Counted from the stretch's first letter, positions 1 through 8,866 are shown. The stretch: 42,986 bases of DNA from Phoenicimicrobium sp964438695 (GCA_964438695.1 CAYTKP010000005.1:1-42986); one strand, 5' to 3'. Program-made: numbers and translations. Notes: generated by a model from the sequence alone, not told the origin.

Positions 1-1438
1 GTTTCCAAATTTCTCTGGCTTTTACTGGCATAAAAGGATAAATTAAAATAGTAGAGAGACGTATTGATTCAGCTAAATTATAAAGAATAGTTGACAATCT
101 TTCCTTTCCTGAATTATCGCGACCTAATATCCAGGGTTCTGTTTGGTCAATATATTTATTAGTCCTTCTTATAAATTGCCAAATAGTCTCTAAAGCTGTA
201 TTGAGAGCCAAGTTATTCATTTGAGTGTAATATTTCTTAATAGTCTTTAAAGCAAAATTTTTTAATTCTATATCATTTGCTTCTCTACTTGTTCCTGGAT
301 AAGGAATTTTTTTATTAAAATACTGAGTAATCATTGCCATTGTTCTACTTACTAAATTCCCCAAATCATTTGCCAGGTCATAATTTATTCTTTTAATTAA
401 TAAATCTTTAGAAAAATTACCGTCTTGTCCAAAGGAAACTTCTCTCATTAAAAAATATCTAAATACATCAGCTCCAAATTCTTTTGCCATTTCGTAAGGA
501 TCTACCACATTCCCCTTAGACTTTGACATTTTTTCGCCCTCTATTGTCCACCAACCATGCGCAAATACCATCTTAGGTGGCTCAATTCCAGCAGCCATTA
601 ACATAGTAAACCAAATAACTGTATGAAATCTTAAAATATCTTTACCTACTAAATGGATATCTGCAGGCCAATATTTTTTAAATTTTTCTTCGTCTATATC
701 ATACCCTGCAACTGTTAAATAATTAATCAATGCATCATACCAAACATAAATTACATGGTTATTGTCAAATGGAACATCTATTCCCCATTGCAAACTCTTC
801 TTTGTCCGAGTAATACTTTGATCCTTGAGCCCACTTTTAATGAAACTTACAATTTCATTTTTCCTAACTTCTGGTTGGATACATTCAGGATTATTTTCAA
901 TATAAGATAAAAGTTGTTCTTGATATTTAGACATTTTAAAGAAATAACTTTCTTCTTTTATCTTTTCTATTTTCCTCCCACAAGTAGGACAGGTTTTATC
1001 AGTCAACTGGGTTTCAGTCCAGAATGTTTCACAAGGAACACAATACCAACCCTCATATTCATCTTTATAAATATCACCTTTTTTGTATAATTTATTGAAT
1101 ATTCCTTGTACTACTTTAATATGCCTCGGCTCAGTTGTACGAATAAAATCATCATACTGTATGTTTAGCAAAGGCCAAAGATTTTTAAATTTCAAAACCA
1201 CTTTGTCAACTAATTCTAAGGGAGTTAGATTTAATTTTTCTGCAGAACGGGCAATCTTTTGGCCATGTTCATCTGTACCTGTTGAAAAAAGCACATCATA
1301 GCCAGATAGTCTCTTGTATCGAGCAATAACATCTGCAGCTATAGTAGTATAAGCATGCCCAATATGAGGAACATCATTTACGTAATAAATAGGGGTAGTA
1401 ATGTAAAATGTTTTTCTTAATAAATTATTTTCTTTCAT
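1..1438 (-). CDS. metG: Methionyl-tRNA synthetase, C-terminal part missing (window edge)
   Basis: Charges tRNA-Met with methionine in the cytoplasm. The frame is open from an ATG at 1438 to base 1, giving about 479 residues, so the gene continues beyond the left edge. The N-terminus reads FYITTPIYYVNDVPHIGHAY, with the class I HIGH motif at residues 25-28. A CxxC...CPTCG zinc knuckle lies near residues 135-160. The KMSKS loop (GEKMSKSKGN) is near residue 305, followed by the helical anticodon-binding region. A Shine-Dalgarno AAAGGTGG sits about 7 bases before the ATG. It is the last gene of a tmk-holB-ricT-trmN6-rsmI-metG run, the Bacillus tmk-to-metS order. A 260-base gap holding a long inverted repeat separates it from rsmI. 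Whether the C-terminal tRNA-binding domain is present cannot be seen. Confidence 0.97.
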   Translation of the reverse strand, partial: MKENNLLRKTFYITTPIYYVNDVPHIGHAYTTIAADVIARYKRLSGYDVLFSTGTDEHGQKIARSAEKLNLTPLELVDKVVLKFKNLWPLLNIQYDDFIRTTEPRHIKVVQGIFNKLYKKGDIYKDEYEGWYCVPCETFWTETQLTDKTCPTCGRKIEKIKEESYFFKMSKYQEQLLSYIENNPECIQPEVRKNEIVSFIKSGLKDQSITRTKKSLQWGIDVPFDNNHVIYVWYDALINYLTVAGYDIDEEKFKKYWPADIHLVGKDILRFHTVIWFTMLMAAGIEPPKMVFAHGWWTIEGEKMSKSKGNVVDPYEMAKEFGADVFRYFLMREVSFGQDGNFSKDLLIKRINYDLANDLGNLVSRTMAMITQYFNKKIPYPGTSREANDIELKNFALKTIKKYYTQMNNLALNTALETIWQFIRRTNKYIDQTEPWILGRDNSGKERLSTILYNLAESIRLSTILIYPFMPVKAREIWK

Positions 1439-1517
1439 AATCATCCACCTTTCAATTTTGTATAAACTACTAAATTAAAAATCTAAAACTAAAAAGTTAT
1501 ATCGCTCACTTAGTTGT

Positions 1518-1564
1518 TTAGTTAGCTAATTAGCTGGTTTAATGCTAATTCATTAGCTAACTAA
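1518..1564. repeat. Perfect 13-bp inverted repeat between rsmI and metG
   Basis: TTAGTTAGCTAAT (1518-1530) is matched exactly by ATTAGCTAACTAA (1552-1564) across a 21-base loop. No T-tract follows on the minus strand, so it is not a standard intrinsic terminator. The same words recur at 3345-3366 and, less exactly, at 25480-25565. It may be an mRNA hairpin between rsmI and metG, or one copy of a dispersed intergenic repeat. Confidence 0.6.
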
Positions 1565-1612
1565 TTCTGCACGATATGTTATATTTATTCTGTCTTCTAT
1601 CTTATTTACGAG

Positions 1613-1690
1613 ATATAATTCACGAGATACAAACTTGACTTCTGGTTTCTGACATCTGACTTCTTCTTTTCTTACTATACGACGCTACCC
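1613..1690 (+). repeat. Composite intergenic repeat, copy 1
   Basis: Three word blocks follow in order: ATATAATTCACGAGATAC (1613-1630), TTGACTTCTGGTTTCTGA (1635-1652), and a T-rich stretch ending in ACTATAC...CTACCC (1671-1690). The same order of blocks recurs at 36762-36837. The 18-base CACGAGA block also recurs at 19029, 23372 and 36858, always in this orientation and always between genes. No coding potential was seen. Confidence 0.55.
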
Positions 1691-1698
1691 GCTAAACC

Positions 1699-2571
1699 TT
1701 ATCCACTGTCTTTTATCTCCAATAATTTTTTATATATAATATTTTTTGATATATTTAATTTTTCTTGTGCTATTTTTATTATTTCTTTATTAGAATATTT
1801 CTGTAATATTAATTCTTTTAAAAATTCTTCAATTATCTTGTCCCTTTTCATCAAATCACTTTCATCGTATTTTTCCCCTCTTGTATTTCCCTCAACAATT
1901 AAGGTAATTTCACCTTTTATCTCTCTATCTTCAAGTACTTTTAGAATTTCACTTATTTCACCTCTTAATACCTCTTCATACTTCTTGGTTAGTTCGCGAG
2001 CTATAACAATTCTTCTATCTCCCCATATTTTTAACATATCTCTAAGAGTTTTTTTAAGTCTATGAGGGGTTTCGTAAAAAATAAGAGTCCTATTTTCACT
2101 TTCTATTTTACCAAAATATTTCTTTCTCTCGGTGCATTTGCGAGGTAAAAAACCTTCAAAAATAAAGTGTTCTGAAGGCAAACCAGAAACCACTAAAGCT
2201 GTTATCACGGCAGAAACACCAGGTATAGGAATTACTTTTATATCATTCTTCAAAGCCAAGTTTACTATAAAATATCCTGGGTCGGAAATCCCAGGCATCC
2301 CTGCATCAGAGACTAATGCAATCTTTTGACCATTTCTTATTTTTTCTATTAAATAGGGTGCTTTTTTAAATTTGTTATATTCGTAATAACTGGTAACTGG
2401 TGTATTTATCTGATAATGGCTTAATAATTTTTTAGTATGTCTTGTATCTTCTGCAGCAATTAAATCTACTTTTTTTAAGACATTTAAAGCTCTTAAGGTG
2501 ATGTCTTCTAAATTACCGATAGGCGTTCCACAAATATATAAAGTTCCTTTCAATTGATTATTCTTCTTCAC
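1699..2571 (-). CDS. rsmI: 16S rRNA (cytidine-1402 2'-O)-methyltransferase
   Basis: Uses S-adenosylmethionine to 2'-O-methylate C1402 in the 16S rRNA decoding centre. The 290 residues match the tetrapyrrole-methylase fold: GTLYICGTPIGNLEDIT near residue 10, AAEDTRHTKKLL near 40, and the SAM-binding SDAGMPGISDPG near 90. IPIPGVSAVITAL and FEGFLPRK follow. Length is normal for the family. The start is GTG at 2571, with GGAG 13 bases upstream, a slightly long spacing. It lies 26 bases after the TrmN6-like gene and ahead of metG, the same order as yabB-yabC-metS in Bacillus subtilis. Confidence 0.95.
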   Translation of the reverse strand: MKKNNQLKGTLYICGTPIGNLEDITLRALNVLKKVDLIAAEDTRHTKKLLSHYQINTPVTSYYEYNKFKKAPYLIEKIRNGQKIALVSDAGMPGISDPGYFIVNLALKNDIKVIPIPGVSAVITALVVSGLPSEHFIFEGFLPRKCTERKKYFGKIESENRTLIFYETPHRLKKTLRDMLKIWGDRRIVIARELTKKYEEVLRGEISEILKVLEDREIKGEITLIVEGNTRGEKYDESDLMKRDKIIEEFLKELILQKYSNKEIIKIAQEKLNISKNIIYKKLLEIKDSG

Positions 2572-2597
2572 CCTATTTTGTTATCTCCAATTTTTTA

Positions 2598-3293
2598 TCA
2601 TTTTTTGAGAAATAAAGGAGGTTCTATTTTTAATTCTTCTTTCCCACCCTTTATTCCTTCTAATAAAACTAAATTTGCCTGTTCTTCTAGACTGGGATGG
2701 ATAAATTTGATAGATTTTGGTTGAATACCATATTTTTTAAGGGTAACCACTACCTTTATTAGTTTAGTGCTTTTATAAATTAAATAAATCCTCCCTTTAT
2801 TTTTTAGCAAATAATTGCTCGCAGAAATTATATCTTCTATATTACACTTAATCTCATGGCGGGCAATAGCTTTACTGCTTAAAGGATTAGTTTTTCCGTG
2901 CCCCAGAGAAATATAAGGAGGGTTACTTATTACTACATCAAATTGACTATTCTTAAAAATTTTATTTATACTTTTTAGATCTTCTTGAATTATAGTAATA
3001 TGGTTTTGTAATTTATTTAATTCTACGCTTCTTTTTGCCATATTCGCTAATTCTTTTTGGATCTCAATACCATAAATAGATAGCCCTCTTTTTCTCCCAA
3101 ACAATAGAAGAGGAATTATCCCACTACCCGTTCCTAAATCTATAACTCTTTCATAGTTTTTAGTTTTTATAAAATTTGCTAATAAAATAGAATCTACAGA
3201 AAAACGGTAATAATCCCTTGATTGAATAATCTTTAATCCTTTATATCCTAAATCTTCTATTCTTTCGTCACTATTAAGTCTAATCATATTCAT
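2598..3293 (-). CDS. TrmN6-like adenine-N6 methyltransferase (YabB type)
   Basis: A SAM-dependent methylase related to tRNA1(Val) A37-N6 methyltransferase (TrmN/YfiC; YabB in Bacillus). DLGTGSGIIPLLL near residue 55 is the SAM-binding motif I. SNPPYISLG near 125 is the catalytic NPPY loop of N6-adenine methylases. The N-terminal LNSDERIEDL...IIQSRDYYRFSVDSILLANF matches the family's usual opening. The frame extends to a TTG at 3302, but ATG codons at 3293 and 3287 are more likely; no clear Shine-Dalgarno helps to choose. A YazA-like GIY-YIG gene, which follows yabB in Bacillus, is missing. Family assignment is firm; the tRNA substrate is inferred. Confidence 0.88.
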   Translation of the reverse strand: MNMIRLNSDERIEDLGYKGLKIIQSRDYYRFSVDSILLANFIKTKNYERVIDLGTGSGIIPLLLFGRKRGLSIYGIEIQKELANMAKRSVELNKLQNHITIIQEDLKSINKIFKNSQFDVVISNPPYISLGHGKTNPLSSKAIARHEIKCNIEDIISASNYLLKNKGRIYLIYKSTKLIKVVVTLKKYGIQPKSIKFIHPSLEEQANLVLLEGIKGGKEELKIEPPLFLKK

Positions 3294-3344
3294 AATTTGC
3301 AAATAATACAGTATATAGCAGGTAGTGTTTATAGTATAAAATTA

Positions 3345-3366
3345 GTTAGTTAATTAGCCAACTAAC
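3345..3366. repeat. 7-bp inverted repeat between ricT and trmN6-like gene
   Basis: GTTAGTT (3345-3351) and AACTAAC (3360-3366) flank an 8-base loop. It uses the same words as the repeat at 1518-1564. No T-tract follows in either direction. Confidence 0.4.
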
Positions 3367-3408
3367 GGTTTTAATAATATCTATCATGGAATATAGTAAT
3401 ACATTATA

Positions 3409-4263
3409 TCATTTGTTATCATTGCCAACTGTATTCTCGTTTTTATTATTTATTATGCTTTTTTCTAAGTCTTCTTCAGAAATTTTTATTCTCTTTTTCA
3501 CTCCTCTTTCTTCTAGTTCAATAATAATATATTTCTTTAAAATATTTATCTCTAATACCTTTCCTATGCCTTTTTCAGTTTTTAGGTCTTCTCCTATTTC
3601 CGGGTATTTTTTAAGAGTCTCTTTGTAGAACTCGGACTCGTAAGCTAAACAACACATTAATCTTCCACAAAGACCCGAAACTTTGGATTGGTTAAGGGAA
3701 ATTTTTTGTACTTTGGCCATATTTATATGAATAGGTTTAAATTTTTGAATGAAAGATGCGCAACACACTTCTCGTCCACATATCCCTAAGCCACCAATCA
3801 TTTTAGTTCCGTCTCTTACCCCAATCTGTCTTAATTCGACTTTGGTTTTAAATGTTTTCACCAAATCTTTGACCAGTTCTCTAAAATCTACTCGATGCGA
3901 AGAAATGAAATAAAATATTATTCGACTTTTATCGAACAAATATTTAGCATGTACTAATTTCATAGGTAAATTGTGTTTTTTAATTTTTTCTCTGCAGAGA
4001 TTTAGTGCTTCTATTTCTTCTTGTTTTATTAATTCCCATTTTTTTAAATCTTCTCTATTTGCTTTTCGAATTATACCTTTAAGTGGTGTCTCAACTTCGT
4101 TGTTTTTTATATACTTATAAGGAATCGCTACTTTACCCAAATCTAAACCTATTGAAGTATTTACCAAACAAAAATCTCCTCTCTTCAACTTTAGGTTATT
4201 ATTAATTCTAAAATAATAGATAAAATTTGTTTTCGAAAATTTTAATCCTGTTACTCTAGGCAA
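3409..4263 (-). CDS. ricT: PSP1-domain protein RicT (YaaT)
   Basis: The 284-residue YaaT/RicT family protein is known in Bacillus as a subunit of the Y-complex (RicA-RicF-RicT), which stimulates RNase Y mRNA processing. Cys-rich motifs CGREVCCASF near residue 160 and CGRLMCCLAYE near 200 match the family's conserved cysteines; in the Y-complex these bind Fe-S clusters. The start is TTG at 4263 with AGGTG about 8 bases upstream, overlapping the end of holB by 13 bases. This holB-ricT coupling is seen in many low-GC Gram-positives. The yaaQ, yaaR and yabA neighbours found in Bacillus are absent. RicA and RicF partners are not in the window, so the complex is inferred from the family. Confidence 0.93.
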   Translation of the reverse strand: MPRVTGLKFSKTNFIYYFRINNNLKLKRGDFCLVNTSIGLDLGKVAIPYKYIKNNEVETPLKGIIRKANREDLKKWELIKQEEIEALNLCREKIKKHNLPMKLVHAKYLFDKSRIIFYFISSHRVDFRELVKDLVKTFKTKVELRQIGVRDGTKMIGGLGICGREVCCASFIQKFKPIHINMAKVQKISLNQSKVSGLCGRLMCCLAYESEFYKETLKKYPEIGEDLKTEKGIGKVLEINILKKYIIIELEERGVKKRIKISEEDLEKSIINNKNENTVGNDNK

Positions 4264-5258
4264 TGTTCTACACCTGCTATCTTTAAATATAATCTTTCTA
4301 AAATAAGATGTTTGTTTATATTTCTTTTCATAAATTCTTGAATTTGTTCGATATAATCCAAGATATCAATTAACATTTCCCGAGAATAAACTTTTGATTT
4401 TTCTTTGATAATTTTAAGCTTATCTATATTTTTAATATATTCCTGAATTCCTAATTCTTTAACTAACAAAATATCGTAGTACCAAAACAATATTATGTCT
4501 AATGTTTCTTCTGTCTTATTCATCTCTGTTAATATCTGTTCCATATTTGTAAATAAATTATCATTATATTTTCCAGGTAAAATTAAAGTCAAGTAATCTA
4601 GTATTTTTTCTCTTCTCTTAAAATATTCTTTATCTGATATCAATTTTAATGCTTTACTTATACTTCCCTGAGCCAATTTAGAAATTAATTTTGCTTTATC
4701 TTTTTCTATATCTACCTTATTTGACAAAACTACCTCCATAATTTCCAAATAACCTATCAACTTAAATTTTATTAATTGACACCGGGAAACTATTGTAGGC
4801 AAAACAGAATCAAGCTTACTGCAAATTAAAATCATTATTGCATAATCAGGTGGTTCTTCAATAGTTTTTAATAGGCAATTCGAGGCTTCGAGAGTCATTG
4901 CCTCTGCGTGATCAATAATATATATTTTTTTTCTATTTTCAAAAGGTTTCAAATTAATCTCCCGTCGTAATTCTCTTATTTGTTCAATTCTTATTGAACC
5001 TTTAATTGGTTCTATTATTTTTAGATCTGGAGAACACACTTTATTAATCTTGTTGCAGGAACTGCATTTTTCACACACTTCAAAATCATTACTTAAATTT
5101 AAACAATTTATAGCCTTAGCAAACTCTATAGCAGTATATTTCTTCCCCACTCCATCGGCTCCCATAAATATATATGAGGGGAATATTTTATCCTCCTTTA
5201 GAGATTTTAATAATAAATCAACAGCTTTTTCTTGTCCTATAATATTTTTAAAAGACAC
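4251..5258 (-). CDS. holB: DNA polymerase III delta' subunit
   Basis: Clamp-loader subunit of the replicase. The 335 residues hold an AAA+ module: Walker A GADGVGKK near residue 35, a four-Cys zinc module (CEKCSSCNK...CSPD) near 62-75, EASNCLLKTIEEPP near 130, and the sensor/arginine-finger region VSRCQLIKF near 155. The start is GTG at 5258, with AGAGGT 8 bases upstream. It follows tmk after 12 bases and overlaps ricT, so the three are almost certainly co-transcribed. The C-terminal collar domain is present; total length is typical. Confidence 0.94.
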   Translation of the reverse strand: MSFKNIIGQEKAVDLLLKSLKEDKIFPSYIFMGADGVGKKYTAIEFAKAINCLNLSNDFEVCEKCSSCNKINKVCSPDLKIIEPIKGSIRIEQIRELRREINLKPFENRKKIYIIDHAEAMTLEASNCLLKTIEEPPDYAIMILICSKLDSVLPTIVSRCQLIKFKLIGYLEIMEVVLSNKVDIEKDKAKLISKLAQGSISKALKLISDKEYFKRREKILDYLTLILPGKYNDNLFTNMEQILTEMNKTEETLDIILFWYYDILLVKELGIQEYIKNIDKLKIIKEKSKVYSREMLIDILDYIEQIQEFMKRNINKHLILERLYLKIAGVEHCLE

Positions 5259-5270
5259 ATTTATTACCTC

Positions 5271-5930
5271 TTATGTACTATCTTTGATTCTTTCATTTAC
5301 GATTCCCACTATTTCTTCAAATATCTCTTCTTTACTCCTGTTAGCATTAATTATTCTAATTCTTTCCTCTTCTTGCAATAACTGATAATATCCATCTCTA
5401 ACTCTTTCTAAAAATAATTGACCATCTATGATTTTTTTATTGATAAATTCTTCTTCAAATCGTATTTCACGAGAATTACTAAAACTAGTTGACCTTTTTA
5501 ACCCCTCCTGTGGTTCAATATCCAGAAAAAAAGTTATATCTGGAATAGCTTTCCCTATAACTAAATTATTAAGATAGTTAATAATTTTAAGATTTATACC
5601 TCTTCCATAACCCTGATAGGCAGTAGTTGAATCACAAAAGCGATCTGATATTACTATTTTCCCCTCTCCTAAAGCAGGTAATATTACTAATCTAACATTT
5701 TCAGCTCGGGAAGCTAAAAATAATAACATCTCTGTTTTATAATCCATGCCCTCATTTTTCTGATCAAGGAGGATTTTGCGAATCCTTTGTCCTATCTTTG
5801 TTCCACCTGGTTCTTTTGTGAAAACAGAGGAAATTCCTTTTTTATTTAAATAATTGTAAAGCATTTTTGCTTGAGTAGTTTTACCACAACCCTCAAGCCC
5901 TTCAAAGGTTATAAATATTCCTTTTTTCAT
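5271..5930 (-). CDS. tmk: Thymidylate kinase
   Basis: Phosphorylates dTMP to dTDP, the step after ThyX (also in this window). The 219 residues hold the P-loop FEGLEGCGKTTQ at 9-20, FTKEPGGTKIGQRIRK near 40, and the DRF motif VISDRFCDSTTAYQG near 95-108. Length is normal. ATG at 5930 has AAGGG just upstream. It heads the tmk-holB-ricT group. The 238 bases upstream hold inverted repeats but no promoter I could identify with confidence. Confidence 0.96.
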   Translation of the reverse strand: MKKGIFITFEGLEGCGKTTQAKMLYNYLNKKGISSVFTKEPGGTKIGQRIRKILLDQKNEGMDYKTEMLLFLASRAENVRLVILPALGEGKIVISDRFCDSTTAYQGYGRGINLKIINYLNNLVIGKAIPDITFFLDIEPQEGLKRSTSFSNSREIRFEEEFINKKIIDGQLFLERVRDGYYQLLQEEERIRIINANRSKEEIFEEIVGIVNERIKDST

Positions 5931-6060
5931 TTTCCCTTATTTACCTCAGTTTATAAATTAGTTGACAAATATCAACACATCGCGAACTAAATAACTTAAA
6001 ATGTTCTATACTGACCTTAAAAAGTCAGCCATGCTACCCTTATACCCGCGAAAGCAGATA

Positions 6061-6098
6061 GGTAAAAAACATAATTAAAAATATTTTTACCGTAAAAA
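6061..6098. promoter_or_regulatory. Nested palindromes upstream of tmk
   Basis: GGTAAAAA (6061-6068) pairs with TTTTTACC (6084-6091). The second arm is also half of the 15-base palindrome TTTTTACCGTAAAAA (6084-6098). This lies about 155 bases upstream of the tmk start in a gap without genes. It could be an operator or alternative RNA hairpins. A CTGAC/GTCAG hairpin lies nearby at about 6012-6030. Function is inferred only. Confidence 0.3.
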
Positions 6099-6168
6099 CG
6101 GGAATAAAACACTTTTTCTACATAGCATACAACGTAAAAAATATAAATCAATAGATAAAATAATGCAT

Positions 6169-6654
6169 TTATGTTCTATTAAAATTGGAGCTATAGCTTT
6201 GCGTTTTGCTATTTTCGTTTTTCTCAATAAGTAACCGACAGATGTCAGTTAAGGTTACTATTCCTACTAATTTCCCTTTTCTAAGAACAGGGAGTCTCTG
6301 TATTTTGTTTCTAATTAGTAGATCAGCTGCTAAAACTTCGTTATCATCCTCATCTATGGTAATAACATTTTTCCTCATAAATTCATCAATGGGATGCTGG
6401 GAATATTCTTTTAATTTCTTAGATAATTGAATAAATTCAGAAAGAATAGAATCGCTGCTTACAATTCCTAAGTAATTTGGTAAAGTAGCTTTGATTACAT
6501 CATGTTGGGATATAAACCCAATAACTTCTTGGTTATGGTTTACTACTGGCACACCACTTATTTTATGTCTAGATAAAATTTTTATCAAATCTACTAATTT
6601 ACAATCAGCTATTACACTAGTAACATCGCGAATCATTATATCCTTTATTTTCAA
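6169..6654 (-). CDS. Two-CBS-domain protein
   Basis: A 161-residue protein made of two CBS domains and nothing else. CBS1 covers about 1-60 (IKDIMIRDVTSVIADCKLVD, then SGVPVVNHNQEVIGFISQHD). CBS2 covers about 90-150 (IDEFMRKNVITIDED...QRLPVLRKGKLVGIVTLTD). Such pairs form Bateman modules that bind adenine nucleotides or SAM. The start is TTG at 6654, 10-11 bases after GAGGGGTG. It lies 29 bases downstream of the PfkB-type kinase and is probably in the same operon, so it may sense adenylates for that kinase. That role is inference; no ligand residues can be assigned reliably. The C-terminal tail is Ser/Asn-rich and probably disordered. Confidence 0.88.
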   Translation of the reverse strand: MKIKDIMIRDVTSVIADCKLVDLIKILSRHKISGVPVVNHNQEVIGFISQHDVIKATLPNYLGIVSSDSILSEFIQLSKKLKEYSQHPIDEFMRKNVITIDEDDNEVLAADLLIRNKIQRLPVLRKGKLVGIVTLTDICRLLIEKNENSKTQSYSSNFNRT

Positions 6655-6683
6655 ATTAAAATTTCACCCCTCATCCTTCATTT

Positions 6684-7616
6684 TTATATTTTCTTAACAT
6701 TTACGCACTTCAGGCATTTTTCTACCTCTTTTCTGGAATTAAATTCCTCTTCCTCTCTTAAGGCACTTGCTAAAGCACAAGCCATCGAAAATTCAATTAT
6801 CTCCCTAAAACTTTTATCTTCTTCAGCCAAAGCAACAGCAAATCCTGCGATTAAGGCATCACCTGCTCCAATTAAATTGACAATTTTACCGTAAGTAGTT
6901 TCTGCAAACCATAATTCATCTTGGGTAGCTATTATATCTTTCTGCAGTTCCAAAGAAACTATTGCAATTTCTGCTCCTCTTCGAACAACTTCTTTTGCGG
7001 CATTGATGGCATTTTTTTCTGAATCAATTACTATTCCAAAAACTTTGTTACTTTTTCGAATATCAGGCTTAGCTAAAAATGGCTTCCCCTCTAAACCTTT
7101 AATAAATGGTTCCCCAGAAGCATTTAATATGGTTTTTACCCCCCTTTCCTTGGCTATATCAATTAAATTTGCATAAATATCTACCGGTGTTCCTCGGGGT
7201 AAGCTCCCTGACAGTGTAACTATGCTACTTTGAGACATAACCCTATAAAAGATTGAATGAAACATTTCTAAATCGTATTCGGTAACTTGTGGCCCAACTT
7301 CACTAAGTAGAGTATGTTGACCAGTTTTTTTGTCCCAAATAATTGTATTAGATCTGGTTTTTTCCTCAATATGCCAAAAATTGGTAGTAATACCTAGTCC
7401 TCTTAATTCTTCTTCAATGATTCTCCCTCGACCTCCTCCTAAAAAACCAAGAGCGATAGTCTCTCTACCACATCCCCTAACCGCCTTGGATACATTTATA
7501 CCTTTACCTCCTGAAGTTACTTGAGCATTATGAACTTTGTTGTATTGATCTAATTTTAAATTATTGACTTCTAATATCACATCTAAAGCAGGATTTAAAG
7601 TAACTGTGGCTATCAT
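6684..7616 (-). CDS. PfkB-family hexose-phosphate kinase (1-phosphofructokinase / tagatose-6-phosphate kinase type)
   Basis: Phosphorylates a sugar phosphate with ATP, most likely fructose-1-phosphate or tagatose-6-phosphate. The 310 residues start MIATVTLNPALDVILEV, the FruK/LacC opening. SGGKGINVSKAVRGCG is the PfkB signature 1 near residue 36. SGSLPRGTP is near 137. The second signature LIGAGDALIAGFAVAL near 250 contains the catalytic Asp. The ATG has GGAAGGGAT about 9 bases upstream. No PTS genes or transporter are nearby to fix the substrate. The downstream CBS protein is a likely operon partner. Confidence 0.88.
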   Translation of the reverse strand: MIATVTLNPALDVILEVNNLKLDQYNKVHNAQVTSGGKGINVSKAVRGCGRETIALGFLGGGRGRIIEEELRGLGITTNFWHIEEKTRSNTIIWDKKTGQHTLLSEVGPQVTEYDLEMFHSIFYRVMSQSSIVTLSGSLPRGTPVDIYANLIDIAKERGVKTILNASGEPFIKGLEGKPFLAKPDIRKSNKVFGIVIDSEKNAINAAKEVVRRGAEIAIVSLELQKDIIATQDELWFAETTYGKIVNLIGAGDALIAGFAVALAEEDKSFREIIEFSMACALASALREEEEFNSRKEVEKCLKCVNVKKI

Positions 7617-7759
7617 CTTTTTTATCCCTTCCTTTTTCCTAAATTATAAGTTATTCTTTAATATTTTTAAAATTATAGCTTACTTACTTTAATATATCAA
7701 TCTTTATAACCTTATCTCGAGATTTGGCACTAATCTGCTATTCATTGTCCACCAATATG

Positions 7760-8431
7760 CTATCCAATAAACCTTTTAAATAATTTAATTAAGATAACTC
7801 CGCAAATGAAACCACCAATGTGAGCAAACCAAGCTACTCCTCCTCCTGCACTAACAGCCAAAGAAGATATACCATATAAAAATTGGTATATTATCCAAAA
7901 ACTCAATACAACAACTGCTGGTATTCTAACTAACCTTATAAAAAAACCAAAAATAATTACGGTAGTTACTCTTGCTCTGGGATAAAGTAGTAAATATCCC
8001 CCCAATACTCCTGCTATGGCTCCACTTGCTCCCACCATAGGCACTGTAGAATCTGGGTTTAAAATAATTTGAGTAAAGGCAGCAATTATTCCACAAAAAA
8101 TGTAAAAGATTATAAAATTTCTTCTACCTAAATAGTCTTCTACATTATTTCCAAATATCCATAAAAATAGCATATTCCCCAACAAATGAATTACACTACC
8201 ATGCATAAACATAGAAGTAAATATGGTTAAGTATATGGGTGAAGGACCTGGAGGAAATATATCAGTATAATGAGTAATCTCAAAAGGTAATAGTCCCAAT
8301 GAATATATAAGCTCAGTAAATCTCTCACCAAAAGATGCTTGGTAGAAATATATTATCGTATTTAAGGTAATTAATGCCACAGTAATCAAAGGAAACTTTT
8401 TGGTAGGCACATCATCCCAGATAGGAAACAT
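7760..8431 (-). CDS. Rhomboid-family intramembrane serine protease
   Basis: A 223-residue membrane protein that probably cleaves substrates within the bilayer. The catalytic Ser is in VGASGAIAGVLGG near residue 135; the catalytic His is in AHIGGFICG near 205. The oxyanion-side HGSVIHLLGNMLFLW motif is near 76-90. Six hydrophobic segments can be read, and the cytoplasmic N-terminus MFPIWDDVPTKKFP is typical of the bacterial family. AAAGGTGTG precedes the ATG. It stands between long gaps (435 bases upstream, 143 downstream), so it may be a single gene. Substrate unknown. Confidence 0.92.
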   Translation of the reverse strand: MFPIWDDVPTKKFPLITVALITLNTIIYFYQASFGERFTELIYSLGLLPFEITHYTDIFPPGPSPIYLTIFTSMFMHGSVIHLLGNMLFLWIFGNNVEDYLGRRNFIIFYIFCGIIAAFTQIILNPDSTVPMVGASGAIAGVLGGYLLLYPRARVTTVIIFGFFIRLVRIPAVVVLSFWIIYQFLYGISSLAVSAGGGVAWFAHIGGFICGVILIKLFKRFIG

Positions 8432-8866
8432 AAAATAATCACACCTTTAATTAATTGATTTTCGAAATCAAGATTAGACTATAGACATTACGCTATTAAC
8501 TAACGAAAATATTATAGCATAATTTAATACAAGTATAATAGTATATTATGAAGAAAATAAAAGATGGGAGGTAAAAGCTAAGTTTGTATTTCGTATCTCG
8601 CAAATTATTTACCCTAAAGAATTAAGGAGTTGGTAGCCATAAACAGAATCTATAGTATTATTGCTTATTAAAAATCTTTAGCAATAAGTAATAGGTGATG
8701 AGCAATAAGAGTAAGCGCTCGAAACTATAAAAACAGGTTACTTGCTATATATTACATATCAAATAATCTAAGCAACAAATATTAATTGGTAAATTGGGGA
8801 ATTGGATGATCAGTGAATCTATTTATTGGTCGATTGGAGAATCAGCTAATTGACAAATTGCTTAAC
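8432..8866. other. Gene-free gap with short-word repeats
   Basis: No coding region was recognised on either strand. The right part (8782-8860) is a run of AATTGG-containing words spaced 10-14 bases apart. TTATTGCT and AGCAATAA near 8660-8690 form an 8-bp inverted repeat. The only regulatory element with some support is the -10 at 8511-8519. Confidence 0.5.
8511..8519 (-). promoter_or_regulatory. Possible extended -10 promoter for the rhomboid gene
   Basis: Read on the minus strand, TGCTATAAT is an exact extended -10 about 80 bases before the rhomboid ATG. No good -35 lies 16-18 bases upstream. The same TTATGCTATAAT string forms the rpmE promoter at 16448-16459, which supports the reading. 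Confidence 0.45.
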
